Made by a program: the position numbers and the translations under genes
Part shown: one piece after another, positions 43,778 to 56,300 of the stretch
Numbering within the stretch: position 1 is the first letter of the stretch
Layout: every line of letters starts with the position of its first letter
Notes under the pieces: generated by a model
What the model was told of the DNA's origin: nothing
Database searches by the model: none
What the model saw: only the letters and a program-made list of their open reading frames with translations
DNA from: Colletotrichum lupini
Taxonomy: Eukaryota; Ascomycota; Sordariomycetes; Glomerellales; Glomerellaceae
Direction: 5' to 3'
Length of the DNA: 64,000 nucleotides
Assembly: GCF_023278565.1 (NCBI RefSeq)
Contig: NC_064677.1
Coordinates: forward strand, 1,364,001 to 1,428,000

Positions 43778-45087
43778 ATGGCATTGCAAGATGATGATCC
43801 TCACGAGAGACAGAATGAGACTGCCGACCTAGGGCAGTACCTCTCAGATGCCTATGGACCATGTCTTTGCGAGCCGACTCCTTCCACAACAGGCTGCCAT
43901 CACACGAACATATTCGGTCCAAGATCCTCCCCAGGAAGACCTCGGCTAAAGAGGGGTCAGGAGAACAACGTCCTCATATACTCGGGCTGCTTCAATCCGC
44001 CGCACCTGGGCCATTACAGTCTCCTCCGACGGGCATTCGAAGGCAGCCAAGATCTCAACGTCATCGCTGCCGTCGTATATCCGGTCAGCACGAGAGTACT
44101 GGAACGCAAGGCCGAAAGGAGGCAGCAATGGCTCATGTTCAATATGGCCGACCGCGTACGACTTTGGCACGGTGACTCGAATGACCCTCAGTAGTACTGG
44201 ACTCACGACGGTGGCAGGCTCAAGTTTGAAGACATGTGGAGTCGTGTTCTGGGAGCAGTCAAGCGAGACGGCTTCAATCTCAAGTTCATTGAGGTAGCAG
44301 GACCTGATCACGTCGTTCCCACGCGTGTATTCCAGCCGTTTGAGTGGGATTTCGAAATCTACAGAACTATCTTGAGCAATGCTGGCAGAGAGTTTGATCT
44401 TCTTCAACCTGGAGGGCAGATCGAGAGAATGCGTGGATATGGGTACTGGGAGGATGCCATTGACTATACCAAAGCTGCGAATCCAAAAAACAACTATCCA
44501 GACTCGGAGCACGAGATGGTCGAGGACATGGAGCGAACCATTGTCAGCAAGCCTCGCTTTACGCTACCCTCACCCCCATCGACCGTCGGGGCAAATGCAC
44601 AGCCAAATGAAGGTAGATGGATCAGTTTTGCAGTCAAAAGTACGAAGACATACGCTAACAAGCACATGTATGAGTGGATGGTCGCATCCCAGACACGGAC
44701 AACGAACCAGTCGCAGTCACCGACGCTCTCTCTGAAACATGCATATCAGAAAACGATGCTGGTTCATATAAGAAGACGGAACACGGAAGCAACATTATTG
44801 TTCCCGAGAGACGGAAAATCAAAGTTTGCCGACGAATTGGCGACTCGGAAACTTGGGTTCGCTTCGTTCCAGCGGATGCCACGCCCTTGACATTCAGCTC
44901 AACCCGGATTCGGCGTATTCTGGAAGGAGGCTTTCCGAAGGATGGGCATCTGGCGGGAACTAGTTGGACGCGAAGTATGCTGGAGGACGAGGCCCTTGAT
45001 AGTGTCAAGGAAATGGTCCTGCATCCGGAGGTACTGGCAAGGATTATGCTTCAACGACATGGAATTCAACGACTTGACGAGGCTTGA
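43778..45087 (+). pseudogene. nucleotidylyltransferase (NMNAT-like) gene with one in-frame stop
   Basis: Encodes a nicotinamide-mononucleotide-adenylyltransferase-like protein of the HxGH nucleotidyltransferase superfamily. The ATP-binding motif is visible (VLIYSGCFNPPHLGHYSLLRRA) and the C-terminal FSSTRIRRIL is the SSTxxR-type motif. The frame is interrupted by TAG at 44192-44194 (after HGDSNDPQ and before YWTHDGGRLKFEDMW), with family-like sequence on both sides in the same frame. A later frame change is explained by a credible 62-nt intron (44613-44674; donor GAAG|GTAGAT, CTAAC branch point 21 nt before the AG), which joins the frames exactly. With the TAG read through, the product would be about 415 residues. 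A TGG to TAG change would be one base. It could be a recent pseudogene, a sequencing error, or a truncated gene. Confidence 0.65.
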
Positions 45088-46256
45088 CGGGGGATTGGAT
45101 GGAGCTTGATCAAATAGGCAGCGGACTTGAGCAGGCAGGATTATTGAAGTGTCTCCTAGCAAAACGTTGGTTGGACATCCACAACCTGGTACCAGTTTCT
45201 TTCGAGATTCGAGATAGCTCTTCCCTCGAATTCACGACACTGCTATAAGAATGCTTCGATCGTGTTTCTTTTCGGGTTTCTCCATCTACTCAGATAACTA
45301 CATGGTTCTAGCTGATGACAGGCCATTTCATCGTAGACGAGAAGCACATCCTTGGTTTATTTTCGCCCTTCTGAATACCGACCAGAATCAAGTTCGCGTC
45401 CCAAGCAAATTTCGATGCACTGGGAGACACAGCCTGTCCCGAACTCAAGCCCATACGGTGAAGCCAACCAATCTTTCAAGCTTTTCTAGTTAGTAGACCA
45501 TGACAGGGCCACGACCTTGTCTCCGTTGACCAATGCTGCTTTTCTAACGCTTATCTGCAGCAGAGTTCTTCCCACCCGACTTTTGATGAGGTTGCAAAAA
45601 TATCGAGCAGAACTCGCTTGAATAAGATCTTTCAATCAGGAACAGCGGCGAATACTCATAGCACTGGATCAGTACGTTTACAAGTTGATGTGTGGTCTAT
45701 CAAATTTCTTGCCTTCAATGGCCTATCACCACCAGATGAGGAATCGAAAACCTCAATTACCAATTGCATGTCCCGCAGAAACCAGGCAAAACCACTTAAC
45801 TTCAGATGTGTTTACGAGCGTCACAAATTCTATGCAGAAGTATGAGCATGCCGGCTCGATTTGCTCATGCCTTCAAAATAGGGCAATTCACATGCAACGT
45901 CATTCTAAGTCCCATAGCAGTGGCCGTGATCAACAACAAGAACACGGGATTGAAGTAACTGGGACATTCCCGTCTGGCTCGGGCTCACATAATCAGCTTC
46001 TCCGGCAAGGCTTCGAGTTGATGAAATGGATAAACTCGTTATAGGCCATGTCCTGCAGTAGCGTAATCAATAGTCACCAGCTGAAAGCCAGATGCGGAAA
46101 TATTAAGAGACAAGCCCCAGTCGACGAGCTAGCAGCCCTACAGTGTTGGAGTAACGGCAGCACATAAAGGGAGGACCCTGCCGATAAACACCATTTACTG
46201 ATTGTGCATGGGCTTCCCTTGTGTTTGCCTCAATAGCCGCGGCCTTCGTCCCAACA
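45088..46256. other. 1.2-kb intergenic region, no gene recognised
   Basis: 3' flank of the NMNAT-like gene and upstream region of the HET gene. Short frames only. Confidence 0.5.
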
Positions 46257-48290
46257 ATGACGGCAACCATGCCTTCCGTGCCGCTTTTGCCGGATCAGCA
46301 AAACATTGTTGAATTCAGCTATACAAACGACAAGGTAATCCTTCCCTCGGCATCAACTCACATCAGACTTCTCGAACTCTATTCATCGACACACGGATTT
46401 GACGCCGCATCCGCATCCGCGTCCGGAGCACCCAGTAATACAGACGAAGGTGATTCTGACAACGCGTCGTCTCACTACTCGAACCCTCTCAAATGCGCTC
46501 TCTCGACGACCCCGATCGCCACGCCGCGGCTATACAAAGCGCTGTCATACACCTGGGGCACATCGAGAGCAACTCACAGCATTGACATCGAGGGTGCGAG
46601 CTTGCTCATCACGGCCTCGCTCGACACAGCGCTGCGACATATTCGTCGTAAAGATGAGCCCGTCACGCTCTGGATCGACCAGATCTGCATCAACCAGGAG
46701 GATGGTGCGGAGAAGGGAAATCAGGTGGCCCTCATGACCCAGATCTACACCAAAGCAGAACAGGTCATCGTCTGGCTGGGTCCGGCAGAGAACAACTCCG
46801 ATGCCCTTATGGAGTGTTTGCAAGAGATTGGACAAGAGGCTGCCGACCTCAACATCGAGAGCTACCTCACCAAGGAGCGACTGCCGCTGCTGCACAGGAT
46901 CATGAGAAACGAGAATCCAGAAGACCCAGTGACTATACAATATCAGCCTCTAATGGCCAAAGCCGTGGCCAAGTTCAGACCCCTCCTACACGAGATGATT
47001 GCCTGGAACGAGAGGGTGTGGTTCACTCGGGTCTGGATCATCCAAGAGCAAGCTCTCGGTTCCGACCCATTCTTCCTCTGCGGGTATAAGACAGTAAGAC
47101 TGGACCTGGTTCCTCTCGCTACTCTCGTCTGGGACGGGTGCATGTCAACGCTCAGCGTGCCGACTGAAACCAGCGAGTTCAGGCAGCTTCTGCTCAAGGC
47201 CCAACAACGACGTTTGAGTCCTTTGATGTCCCTGAGACGTAGGCGCCGGAACTTCGTGAAGGGTATAGGACCGGGAGATGACTTCTATTACGTATTGAAG
47301 AAGGCGTACGTCGATGGGGCCGCCCAAGTGACCAATATTCGAGATAGAATCTACGGTTTGCTCAGTATTGCCAATGACGCGGATGAATTAGGGATTACGC
47401 CAGACTATGTCACCGAGGATAGCCGACCCACCTTCATCGACGCAGCTCATGCTCTCATTCGTGTTGGCCGTCTGGAGATGCTCTCATTCTCGCAGTCCCA
47501 AAAGGACATTGAAGGATTACCATCCTGGGTTCCGGACTGGAGGCCGACCCTAGAGCATTCTTACTTGTACGCATTCGAGGATGCAGACAATCGCATCTTG
47601 CAGGCTTCAGGCGAGACCTCGACTGAGCTTGTGCCCACGGACGACCGCGGCGTGCTCGGGATTCGCGGTATCCTCGTTGACACCATCGAAACAACAGGTG
47701 ACGCGTGGAGGTGGGAACAAGGCCAAGAATGCCGCTACAAGCTTCTCCAGACTATCGAAACTTTGTGTGAGGAGGCAGCTGCAAAGGGGTTTAGCCACGA
47801 GATTTACGAAAATGGTGACAGACAGGCAGAAGCCATGTGGCGGGTGCCCGTGGCAGATCTGTACTGGAACGAAGGGGCTGTCTACAGGTACCAACGACCC
47901 GATCCAGCCGTCAGAAGCGACTACGAGGATTGCATGCATTGCCACAAGATGCTCTCCCTGACGTTCGAGGTCTTTCCCCCAGAGGAACGTCAGCAGCTTT
48001 TGGACGAGTTCAGCAGACGAATTCCGGGGCAGTCTAATTACAGTGAGAATATGGACAAAATGACTGGGAAGCGCCCATACATGACGCAGAAGGGATACGT
48101 GGGCATGGGTCCGGGCGAGGCATGCCCGGGCGACGTGGTGGTGATACTGTTCGGCTCTCGGATCCCGTACGTCCTGAGACCGTCCGGAGACGGGACGATG
48201 TACTGTTTCGTAGGGGAGGCATATTGCGATGGAGTCATGGACGGCGAGTTGTTGACTAAGCGGGAGAAGACGACGTTTCTGATTGCTTGA
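46257..48290 (+). CDS. HET-domain protein
   Basis: Large cytosolic protein of a family involved in vegetative incompatibility and allorecognition-type cell death. Single exon, 677 aa from the first ATG in frame at 46257; the frame is open upstream to a GTG at 46221 but no ATG is there. The HET domain spans about residues 90-270 with the three classic blocks: YKALSYTWG, LWIDQICINQED and QVALMTQIYTKAEQVIVWLGPA. Downstream blocks typical of the family are present: WFTRVWIIQE, DRIYGLLSIANDAD and LPSWVPDWRP. The C-terminal part contains GYVGMGPGEACPGDVVVILFGSRIPYVLRPSGDG, usual for HET proteins. There are no NACHT or WD repeats, so it is a simple HET-only type. Its partner or recognition specificity cannot be deduced. 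Confidence 0.92.
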   Translation: MTATMPSVPLLPDQQNIVEFSYTNDKVILPSASTHIRLLELYSSTHGFDAASASASGAPSNTDEGDSDNASSHYSNPLKCALSTTPIATPRLYKALSYTWGTSRATHSIDIEGASLLITASLDTALRHIRRKDEPVTLWIDQICINQEDGAEKGNQVALMTQIYTKAEQVIVWLGPAENNSDALMECLQEIGQEAADLNIESYLTKERLPLLHRIMRNENPEDPVTIQYQPLMAKAVAKFRPLLHEMIAWNERVWFTRVWIIQEQALGSDPFFLCGYKTVRLDLVPLATLVWDGCMSTLSVPTETSEFRQLLLKAQQRRLSPLMSLRRRRRNFVKGIGPGDDFYYVLKKAYVDGAAQVTNIRDRIYGLLSIANDADELGITPDYVTEDSRPTFIDAAHALIRVGRLEMLSFSQSQKDIEGLPSWVPDWRPTLEHSYLYAFEDADNRILQASGETSTELVPTDDRGVLGIRGILVDTIETTGDAWRWEQGQECRYKLLQTIETLCEEAAAKGFSHEIYENGDRQAEAMWRVPVADLYWNEGAVYRYQRPDPAVRSDYEDCMHCHKMLSLTFEVFPPEERQQLLDEFSRRIPGQSNYSENMDKMTGKRPYMTQKGYVGMGPGEACPGDVVVILFGSRIPYVLRPSGDGTMYCFVGEAYCDGVMDGELLTKREKTTFLIA

Positions 48291-48914
48291 GCCGGCTGGT
48301 TGTCCTATCACAAGAGGAGGAGAAGAGGGGGAGAGGACACGTCTGAGAGTTGGATGGGAGGCAAAGAAGCGCTCGAGCAGCAAAGTTTTGTTTTATCTGG
48401 GGTACTCGTCGAGTGTTTCCTCTAAAGGTGTTCTGTTCGACCGTCCGATCTCTATGTGAAAAGTCTATGGAAAGAAAAGCCAGTTCCCCCAATGCCCGCC
48501 GTGATGTGTGATGGTATGAATGCAATCCGTGAGATACATCAATGAGAGAAATGAGAGATAAAGGGAAATAGTCAGGTAGAGACTGAAGGGTATTTCAAAA
48601 AAGTGAAAAAAGAATCCAATTTGGAATTGTGCGCGCTGCTTTTTTTGCACGCTGATGAGATATGCTGCCCCAAAAATGATTAAACTCCTTTCGCTCGGCC
48701 AGAGCGGAAATATTGCCAGAAACCTCCCAGACATTCGTCTGGCGCTATGAACATTGAAGCATGAACAGTGAGCCAACCCTGGCCCAAGACTGCGCAAGTA
48801 CGAATCCGTGTGCGGAAGCGCGTACTGCGATGAACCCTGCGATCGAGCCGCAGGCAACCCGTGTCCCAAACAGTCCCCCTCTCTCTTCTCTCCTCCGCTG
48901 TGCCGTGAATTTGC
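48291..48914. other. convergent intergenic region, no gene recognised
   Basis: Shared 3' flank of the HET and TDT-transporter genes. Nothing recognisable. Confidence 0.5.
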
Positions 48915-50303
48915 TCAGTGGTCGTTGTAGTCCTCGTCTCTCATGGTGTACATGATGTCTTGGATAACGACCGCCCTGATGTGGTGGTACAGAACGAAGC
49001 AGTAAGCTCCCAGTAGACAGACACTCATTCCTGTTGCGAACCATTTCACGGCCTCGTTGCCCAGTTGGTTGGCGATGGTGATGGTGGCGAGAGTGAAACC
49101 TGTGTTGGGGAAGACCATGGCCCACCAACCCAAGTGGAAGTAGACAGGCGGAGATGAGATGACGGCGATGGTAGCGATACCAAACCACCAGGCAGCCAGA
49201 GCCCACAAGAAGATGGCGCTCATGAGAGCAATGGTCCTGATGATGCCAGCGTCGATGATGATTCCATCGCGGTCGGGGTCGAGGTTGTTGGGCAGTCCGT
49301 TGGCCATGCCGATGAGAGCGAGGGCAGTGAAGGCCGGGGGGCCGACGTTCATGAACAGACCAGGGCGATGCTCGCGGTGGGGAAGGCCTGCGGACATGAG
49401 GCGGCCGACCATGTGTGCGTACATGAGAACGGCGACGGACAGACCAAGACCTTGGCAAGTGAGGCCGGCAACGACGATGGGCACCGCCGCGATCTCGGGC
49501 TGGGTGTCGGCGATGACGGAGGCAATGGTACCAGTAAGCATGATGGGGAAGATGGGAAGAATCCATGTCGGCATCATGGTCTGAAGGCCAAAGTTGTGCC
49601 TGGCGAAGACGAAGCTGTACTGGCCGATGGCCAACATGAGCGTGACGATGAGGTAACCCCAAAAGGCGACTTGGATGGCCCAGACGAGAGTCTCATCGTT
49701 CTCGGGGATGGCATATCGGTTCGTGCTGGTGATGAGCGTGGCGATGGACAGGAAGAAAGTCGGGAAGAAGAAGCCCTCACGCTCGTGGGTCAGGGACTTC
49801 TTCATGTCTCCGGGGTAGAGGAAGAATCTTGTCAACATGGCAGAGCAGACGAGGACGAAGAGGATGATGTTGATGACATAGACGACGGTACCGATTTGCC
49901 TCAGTCCGGGGAACTGATGCGGTTGTGCGAAGATGAGAAGAGCAAGACCTCCCGTGCTCATAGTGAGGGTGTACCACGCCCAGGTGAAGTGGTGGATACG
50001 TGCCTTCCAACCCAACCTCGGGCGGTTAGGGTCGTTGATGTCAATCATTCCGAGGCCGGGAACATCGCGAAGGTGGCTGTGAGCGGCGGCGTGAGGTGTT
50101 GTTCCCTTTTCCACGACGGGCGTGATGGATGTGTTGTAGCCGTCCTTCTCCGTCTCCTTGCCCTTCTTCTCGTCGACGAATCCGAGGTCTAGTGGTGCCA
50201 GCTTGGGTGAGTTTGGTCTGGAAGTCTGCCACTCTGCCGAGTTCTTGCGTGTCGACACCTCGGACTCAGTCCACGCCGAGTGTTGGGGATCTCTCCGATC
50301 CAT
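48915..50303 (-). CDS. TDT-family transporter (Mae1 / SLAC1-like, C4-dicarboxylate or anion)
   Basis: Membrane transporter of the tellurite-resistance/dicarboxylate family, which includes yeast Mae1 (malate), Ssu1 (sulfite) and plant SLAC1 anion channels. Single exon, 462 aa, starting at Met 50303 (MDRRDPQHSAW); the frame is open to 50483 but the extra residues look like leader sequence. A hydrophilic N-terminus of about 120 residues precedes roughly ten transmembrane helices. Family phrases visible are HHFTWAWYTLTMSTGGLALLIF, PHQFPGLRQIG (start of the second helix), LTRFFLYPGDMKKSLTHEREGFFFPTFFLSIATLI, NLDPDRDGIIIDA and WWAMVFPNTGFTLAT. The HEREGFFFPTFFLS block fits malic-acid-transport annotation in ascomycetes better than Ssu1. 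Substrate specificity remains inferred. Confidence 0.9.
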   Translation of the reverse strand: MDRRDPQHSAWTESEVSTRKNSAEWQTSRPNSPKLAPLDLGFVDEKKGKETEKDGYNTSITPVVEKGTTPHAAAHSHLRDVPGLGMIDINDPNRPRLGWKARIHHFTWAWYTLTMSTGGLALLIFAQPHQFPGLRQIGTVVYVINIILFVLVCSAMLTRFFLYPGDMKKSLTHEREGFFFPTFFLSIATLITSTNRYAIPENDETLVWAIQVAFWGYLIVTLMLAIGQYSFVFARHNFGLQTMMPTWILPIFPIMLTGTIASVIADTQPEIAAVPIVVAGLTCQGLGLSVAVLMYAHMVGRLMSAGLPHREHRPGLFMNVGPPAFTALALIGMANGLPNNLDPDRDGIIIDAGIIRTIALMSAIFLWALAAWWFGIATIAVISSPPVYFHLGWWAMVFPNTGFTLATITIANQLGNEAVKWFATGMSVCLLGAYCFVLYHHIRAVVIQDIMYTMRDEDYNDH

Positions 50304-53300
50304 TGTGGAAATCTTTTTTTGAGTTTTTGTTTTTTTGTTGTATGTGATGGTGTATATGCTCGCTGGTAGTGACCGGTCGAAGCAGGAAACAGGCAAAGCA
50401 CGTCGATTCTCGCAGAGAATAAGTCGTTCGCTCGTGTATGGGGTTGTTGAGTGAGTGTCGGTTTGTGGGTAAAGACCAAACAAGAGGAAACTGGGGAAAG
50501 ATGGGGTATGAAGTTCTTGATATATGGAGGCGACGATGGTGAATGTTGTGAACCAAGAACCAAACAGAACTAAAAAAGGGGCACTTGCTGTCGCTGAACA
50601 AGGGGATTCCAGCTCCGGTGGATTGATGCTAAGATTGGAGGTCTTGGACCGGATGATATATCTCGAGAGACTGGAGAAAATGAGAGGGTGCGTAATGAGT
50701 CCGGTTCTTCAGACCAAGCCCTGGTTCTCAGAATAGATACAGACTGACTGATAAAACAGGGTATCAGTCCGGTGGAGACAGGTACGTGCAGTCAAGTCAA
50801 GGTGAGAGGCATCAGCAGTAGCAGTAAGAAGCAGGGGGGAGTGAAGAGAGAACAAAAATACACCAAAGAGTGTGTGTATGAGACAAGACAGTCCGGTAAC
50901 TGGAGACTGGACGTATTTGGTTTCTGCCACCCTTGTTTGAGAAGTGGAGGTTGTATGGCAGAAGGGGAATGGATGTGTCTGCTGTCTCTGTCTCCTCCAG
51001 GTGTTTGTGAGGCTCACTGACCTTGGAACAACTGTGCGGTACGAGAGAGGGCACGTCTCAACACCAAATTTGGCTCGAAGTTAAGACGGGAGACCCGCAA
51101 GAGGGCGTGTACTGTAGGGTGTCTGTCCTATCCATGCCAAGGAAAGCAATATTGGGCTGTGAGAAAGGGTATGGACGAGCGACGAGGAAGATCCACAGAC
51201 ATGAAGATCCAAAGCGGGCGGCAATACCGCATCGCGGTAACATATGGTTACGTTGGCTTTGGTGGCCGAGTGTTAAGACATCCTGCATACCAAGGCCTAG
51301 CTTGATGCTGTGTGTGTGTATATGTGTAGTGTCGTGAGGGTGCAATGGGAAGTCGTGTAGTGAGGCTCTTTGCGAGAAACGTGGGCTGGCGTTTGGGTGA
51401 GTCGTGGTGGCGGCCGGCCGGCTCACGGGTTTCCAAGACGTACCCCCACGACCGACCATGCACAGGGTAACCCAGATGAGCGACGACCGTTCGCCAGAAG
51501 AGGAAGGATCTCAAGGCCAGGGGTTGGCTGTCGTGGGTCCGGCAAGACGGCGAGCAAGAGGATGGACAGGCTGGCGGTTGAAGGAGAGTTATGGTGAAGG
51601 GCGCCTACCGTCGCCTGTCTCAGACCAGGGTCACAAATGCGGTAGCTGATGTACATTGGTAGGAGGGAAGAACCTGTGGCCAGGGTCAAGGGGCAGGCCC
51701 ATCGATGTGAAGTGATACAAGCCTCGAAGTATTTTGGGGCTCGAGGGGTACTCCTGGATCGTCACGGCTTGGGCAAAGACAGCAGTTCGGTCGCAGCCGT
51801 GCCAAGAATACAATGAGAGAGAGAAGCGTGCCAGGACGGGAGATGGACTAGGAGTGCGTATGAGATGCTCACAGAGGTAACGAGAAGCAGGTTGGGTCGG
51901 CCAATCGGGGGGCCGCCAGGACACCAAGGCCGCGAGTCCTCGCATGTAGGGACCGTGTGTCACACACACCCGCGGCTGGCTTGCTTCTTTGATTCATTCT
52001 TCAAGACTTCCTTATCTGAACAATGGTGGATGGGGGCCATCTCGGCGCCGATCACCCACGCACCGCACAGGAAATGGAGGTGACTATCATAGCTGCTGCT
52101 CTCTCTCTGCTGCTGCTGCTCCTGCTCCTGCTGCACCTATCCGTAGAGACTCGCAGACATAAAGACAGTCCAGGGGTACAGGGGTGGCTGGTAGGTTATG
52201 AATCGGGAAATATTAATAGCCCATGCATATGCCTGTTCAAAGCTCGCCTCAGGACGGGCTGGAACATCACGTCTTTGGCAGATACCAGACGACATATTCG
52301 TAATTAGTAGGTAGCAGAATACATCATCAACTGTGGTAAGGAACAGCAAGATGGAAAGTAAACGTATCCGATCTCAGATTTCGTGGCGCCCATCAGAGAC
52401 ATTCAGGTAGGACACGCACCGTGACGCACGTCAGAGTCCAAGGGGGCGTCTGCGCACGCGCGGCGCGCTTCTTTCGTTGCGGTCCGCCCTTCCCTTTCCC
52501 TTCCCTCCCTCCCGCGCCGCCGTCGCCGCCACCACGGGAGGATGATGCTGGCAGCTGCAGAGCAACGCTTGAAGCAGCACTGCAGCATGCAGCAAGCATC
52601 AAGCACAGCTCGAGTTGTGAAGGGCAGATAAGTGTGTTCCTCACGGGGGACCCCCGGCTGTCCGAGTCGGGACATTCGTTTCACGATCTGAGCTCTGGCC
52701 GCCAAGAGATGGGAGGACCCGCCTCTTGGACCTCGAAACACGTTACTGGGTGTTGATGAGAGAAGAGCCATGACGGGATTCGCATGCAGAGCCTTTTTCT
52801 TTCCAAATTCCAGTGCATGGCAAATTTGTCCCTCAGCTGGCTTTACCCTGTTTGCTGACTGACTATTGCTGTTGCTGGGCGCCGCATGGACTTGTGAGAA
52901 TGGAGACAGAAAAAGGCCAAGCCAGCCTCAACAATATTGGACTCCTGCCAGCTCGTGTCTATCGTCTTGGCCACAGTTCGCGCACTGAACAGAAGAAGCG
53001 TTCGTAATGAATTGCTGCGCATCTTTGCCAAGACCGGCTCTAGCTTGACATTTCGAATAATTGTCCCCGTATGTCGTGATGAGACTGAAGGAATGCTCCG
53101 TATGGTTCATCTGCAAACATCGCCCTGCCACAATATGTTCAGTGTCACCACCGGTCGAGACGTTAGCGGCCTACGCCTCACTTAGATGACGGGCGCGAGT
53201 CACCCAGATCATAGATGGCCCATCGCCCAAAACGCCTCAACCTTAACCAAACACTCGAGAATCCACCCCCACTTGCAATGGACACGAAAATGTGTCGGGA

Positions 53301-56300
53301 CCGAAAAAGAGCCTCGACACAGAACGTCTACTGCAGCAGAAGGGCCGCCGGGGGTTGCAGTGAAGGGGATCCTCTGGCGTAGAGCCCGGATTCTTCCCTC
53401 TCCAGTGTTTAGTGTATTTTCGGCGGCAGCGCAAGTCTGACGGGATTCAGGAGACGGAACCCACCCGGGCGAAACACCGCTCTGGCCGGACATGTGAAGA
53501 AGGCGACCAGGGATCAGGTTCGGGACTCAAGAGGGCGAAGAGATAAGCGTCGAACAGCCAACGGTGACACTCGACGGGGATGATCAGTAACAATTCCCTT
53601 CTCTCGATTCTCATACCCAAGAGTCAAGACTCAGACTTCATCAACATGACCCCTGAAAAATTCGCCGTACCTGTCCCGCTGTCGGACCTGCGGTTGTCCC
53701 ACCCGTCCAAATTAATATAGAAGTCAAAAAAGAGGGCCGCCCGTCCCGTTGCCCTCCCAGATTGCCCCTTTCAGGCGCCCTCCCTAAGTCTCACACCTCA
53801 TGCCCCCGGGGGCCCTGGACTTTCGGGTCTTGGAGGCTTCATGGGTGGCTGGCCCTCGTCGATTCGGAGGTTGTAGAATTCTTGACAGCTTGGACGATGA
53901 CGAAGATGGGCAAAGAGAGAGATGACTTGTCGCGGAAGATTTCTGCTGATGGTTCTCCGCCTCTTGATCGACGTCTTGGATGCCCAAAGAGCCGTGCCGT
54001 TCGAGCCTAAAGTGACAGTGATGACAATTCATTGTTCAATGCCCACCTCGCCTACGGATGTTAGTGACAACGAGCAGTGGACAGTGGTGAGCGACAAAAC
54101 CACACACAGACAGCCGCCACAAAACGTGGTCCTAGATGTCTTGGCCCCTTGGCCATCCATCCATCAGACTGAGCAGAAAGAGGGTGTGCATATGTGCAAC
54201 CGCAAATCATAGCTGGCTTATTTCTAGACCACAGAGTCTCTCAAAAGTGCTCGGTCGAATTCCCGTTCGCTCTGTGTGCGAGGCTTGAACAGAATACCAC
54301 CACACGATGCCGGATAGGAGCATCTCACAAACACTTGAGCAATTCGGACGAATGCTGGCGGCCCTGCATACTAAAGCGGTAGAGAGCTGTACGAAGCACG
54401 CTATGAGAGATGCTAAACGTACAAAACCCCTAGAGCCGCCGGTTTCTATTCTCGTGAACTCTTGGCTCTTGTTTCTTCTTTGGTGTCCACAATCCGATGA
54501 GAGCCCGCGTCGCGTCTTGTTTTTCTCATGTTTGTTCGCGAGCGAAGCCTTGGTGATGCAACTCATCTCTTCGAACAGTGTGAGCAACTTGGCGTTCTAG
54601 CACCATTGGTTGCTCCACACCAACAGAGAAGCAGTGGCGGTGTTTCTCCATGGAGCAATTGATTGTGCACCGCAACCCAATGAAGCTCTCAAAGCAAAAA
54701 GTGTATGGAACGCCAAGATGATGCATCACGAACGGGACATCGCCAATAGAGGCAAGTCAAGAGCACATACATGGTATCTCTCTGAGGCAAAGTCGAGTGC
54801 AACAACCCAAACACCCTGTCCATGTGATCTCATTCAGCACATTTCGCCGTTCCTCGCTTGCTGACTTGGCTTTCAATAGGGCGCCGGTGGGTTTGCACAT
54901 CTGCATCTGCATCAACCCGTTCCGGTAGCTTCGTCTTCTTGCTCAATCTCTTGGCCAGATTGGGTGACATGATCTACCAAAACGCCCAGCGCCAAGTAGG
55001 AAAATCCCCATCTTCTGCTTCTCTCCCTAGCCCACATCGCGCTTCAGTCGCGGCCCACAATCGGTCAACGGAGTCCAAGACGGCCTTGTCTTCCTGTCTT
55101 ACTGTTATAATGCAGCCCAGCCAGCCAGCGCGCAGGACGATCACATCTACACTACGACTGCGACACCGCCGCCGCATCGCCAAGGCGTACCTCGAAACGT
55201 CCGGCTCAACGCCCGCGGTGCGACGATAAGCATTGCCCGGCTGCATCCACTGCCGTGTTAGCAGCATTGGCAATGCACCGCCGCATCATAGAAGAGGGTC
55301 CATGTCGATGATAAGAGTGACGGACTCATCAACTATTACCTTCCCGCCGTGGCAGTGGACACTACCTCTTGGCGAGAGCCTCACTTGCCAAGTTTACCAC
55401 CCACTCAACTAGGACCTTGAGAGGCTTGTTAGGTGGTGTGCATTTGTAAAAGGCTACCAGAGGGAAACAAGCAGAAACACCAAGCGGTGACTATCGCATC
55501 GCACGGCCTGCCTCGATGCACCGCCCTCTCATATCTCCATATCTCAGTGGTGAGCATCACCGCCAAGTGAATGTTGACGCGTCGGGCCTCCATCCGCACC
55601 ACTTTTTTCCTTTGGAGACGAACTTCGTCCGTCCAGTCCGGCCACCGAGAACTAGTCGTTGCATCGTCAACGACGATGCTCTTTGAATCGTCCATCAGCC
55701 TACCATCAACATTCTTCACCATCCTGGCAACCTGGGACATTTGCTGTATCTACACCGTGACATCCCCTGTGGAGCGTTCTATTGATGGAGTCTTCTTGGC
55801 AGTATTGGAACTTGTCGGTTGTCCAAGCAAGTCCAAGAACCAAGACATGCAAAGTTGCAGATCATCCGGCGCCCGTACGTAGAAATTGAAATTGCTCAAA
55901 ATTTCACATCGTTGTGAATCCGTACGCTAGCTAGCCCACGGAACCTGACCTTGTCACCGCGGACTACCGGCTCCTGTTTACGCACGCTAGCCTAGGGCCA
56001 AGGTGACCGTTTGGATTATTCCTTTTGTTTTCCGCTTCCGCTTCATATCGTTTCTCGACGTAGGGTACGCTATTTGGAGCATCGCCTTTCCATGATCAAA
56101 GCAACCGAGGATCATGTTCAACCACCTCAGTCCAAGCAAACCCCGGCCAACGAAGAAACGTAGTCCCCAATTTTCTCTCTTTACAAAACTTGTTGAAAAT
56201 GTAGTGAAGCATTGAACCGCCGACCTCGAGACCGAAAATTTTGTAGCGCCTCCGTAAAGCCCCGATGCGGCCGGCAAGTCTCCCATGTCCGGGTCACCGT

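Noticed and set aside
44641..44890. Apparent frameshift in the NMNAT-like gene near 44670
   Set aside because: A 62-nt intron with a matching branch point and acceptor joins the two frames exactly, so only the TAG at 44192 counts as a lesion.
47607..48383. 258-codon minus-strand frame over the HET gene
   Set aside because: Antisense to a clear HET-domain gene; the translation has no family features.
48745..49662. 305-codon minus-strand frame overlapping the TDT transporter in another frame
   Set aside because: His/Arg-rich translation typical of a shifted frame of the transporter gene.
49368..50192. 274-codon plus-strand frame opposite the TDT transporter
   Set aside because: Acidic, repetitive antisense translation without motifs; the transporter frame explains the region.
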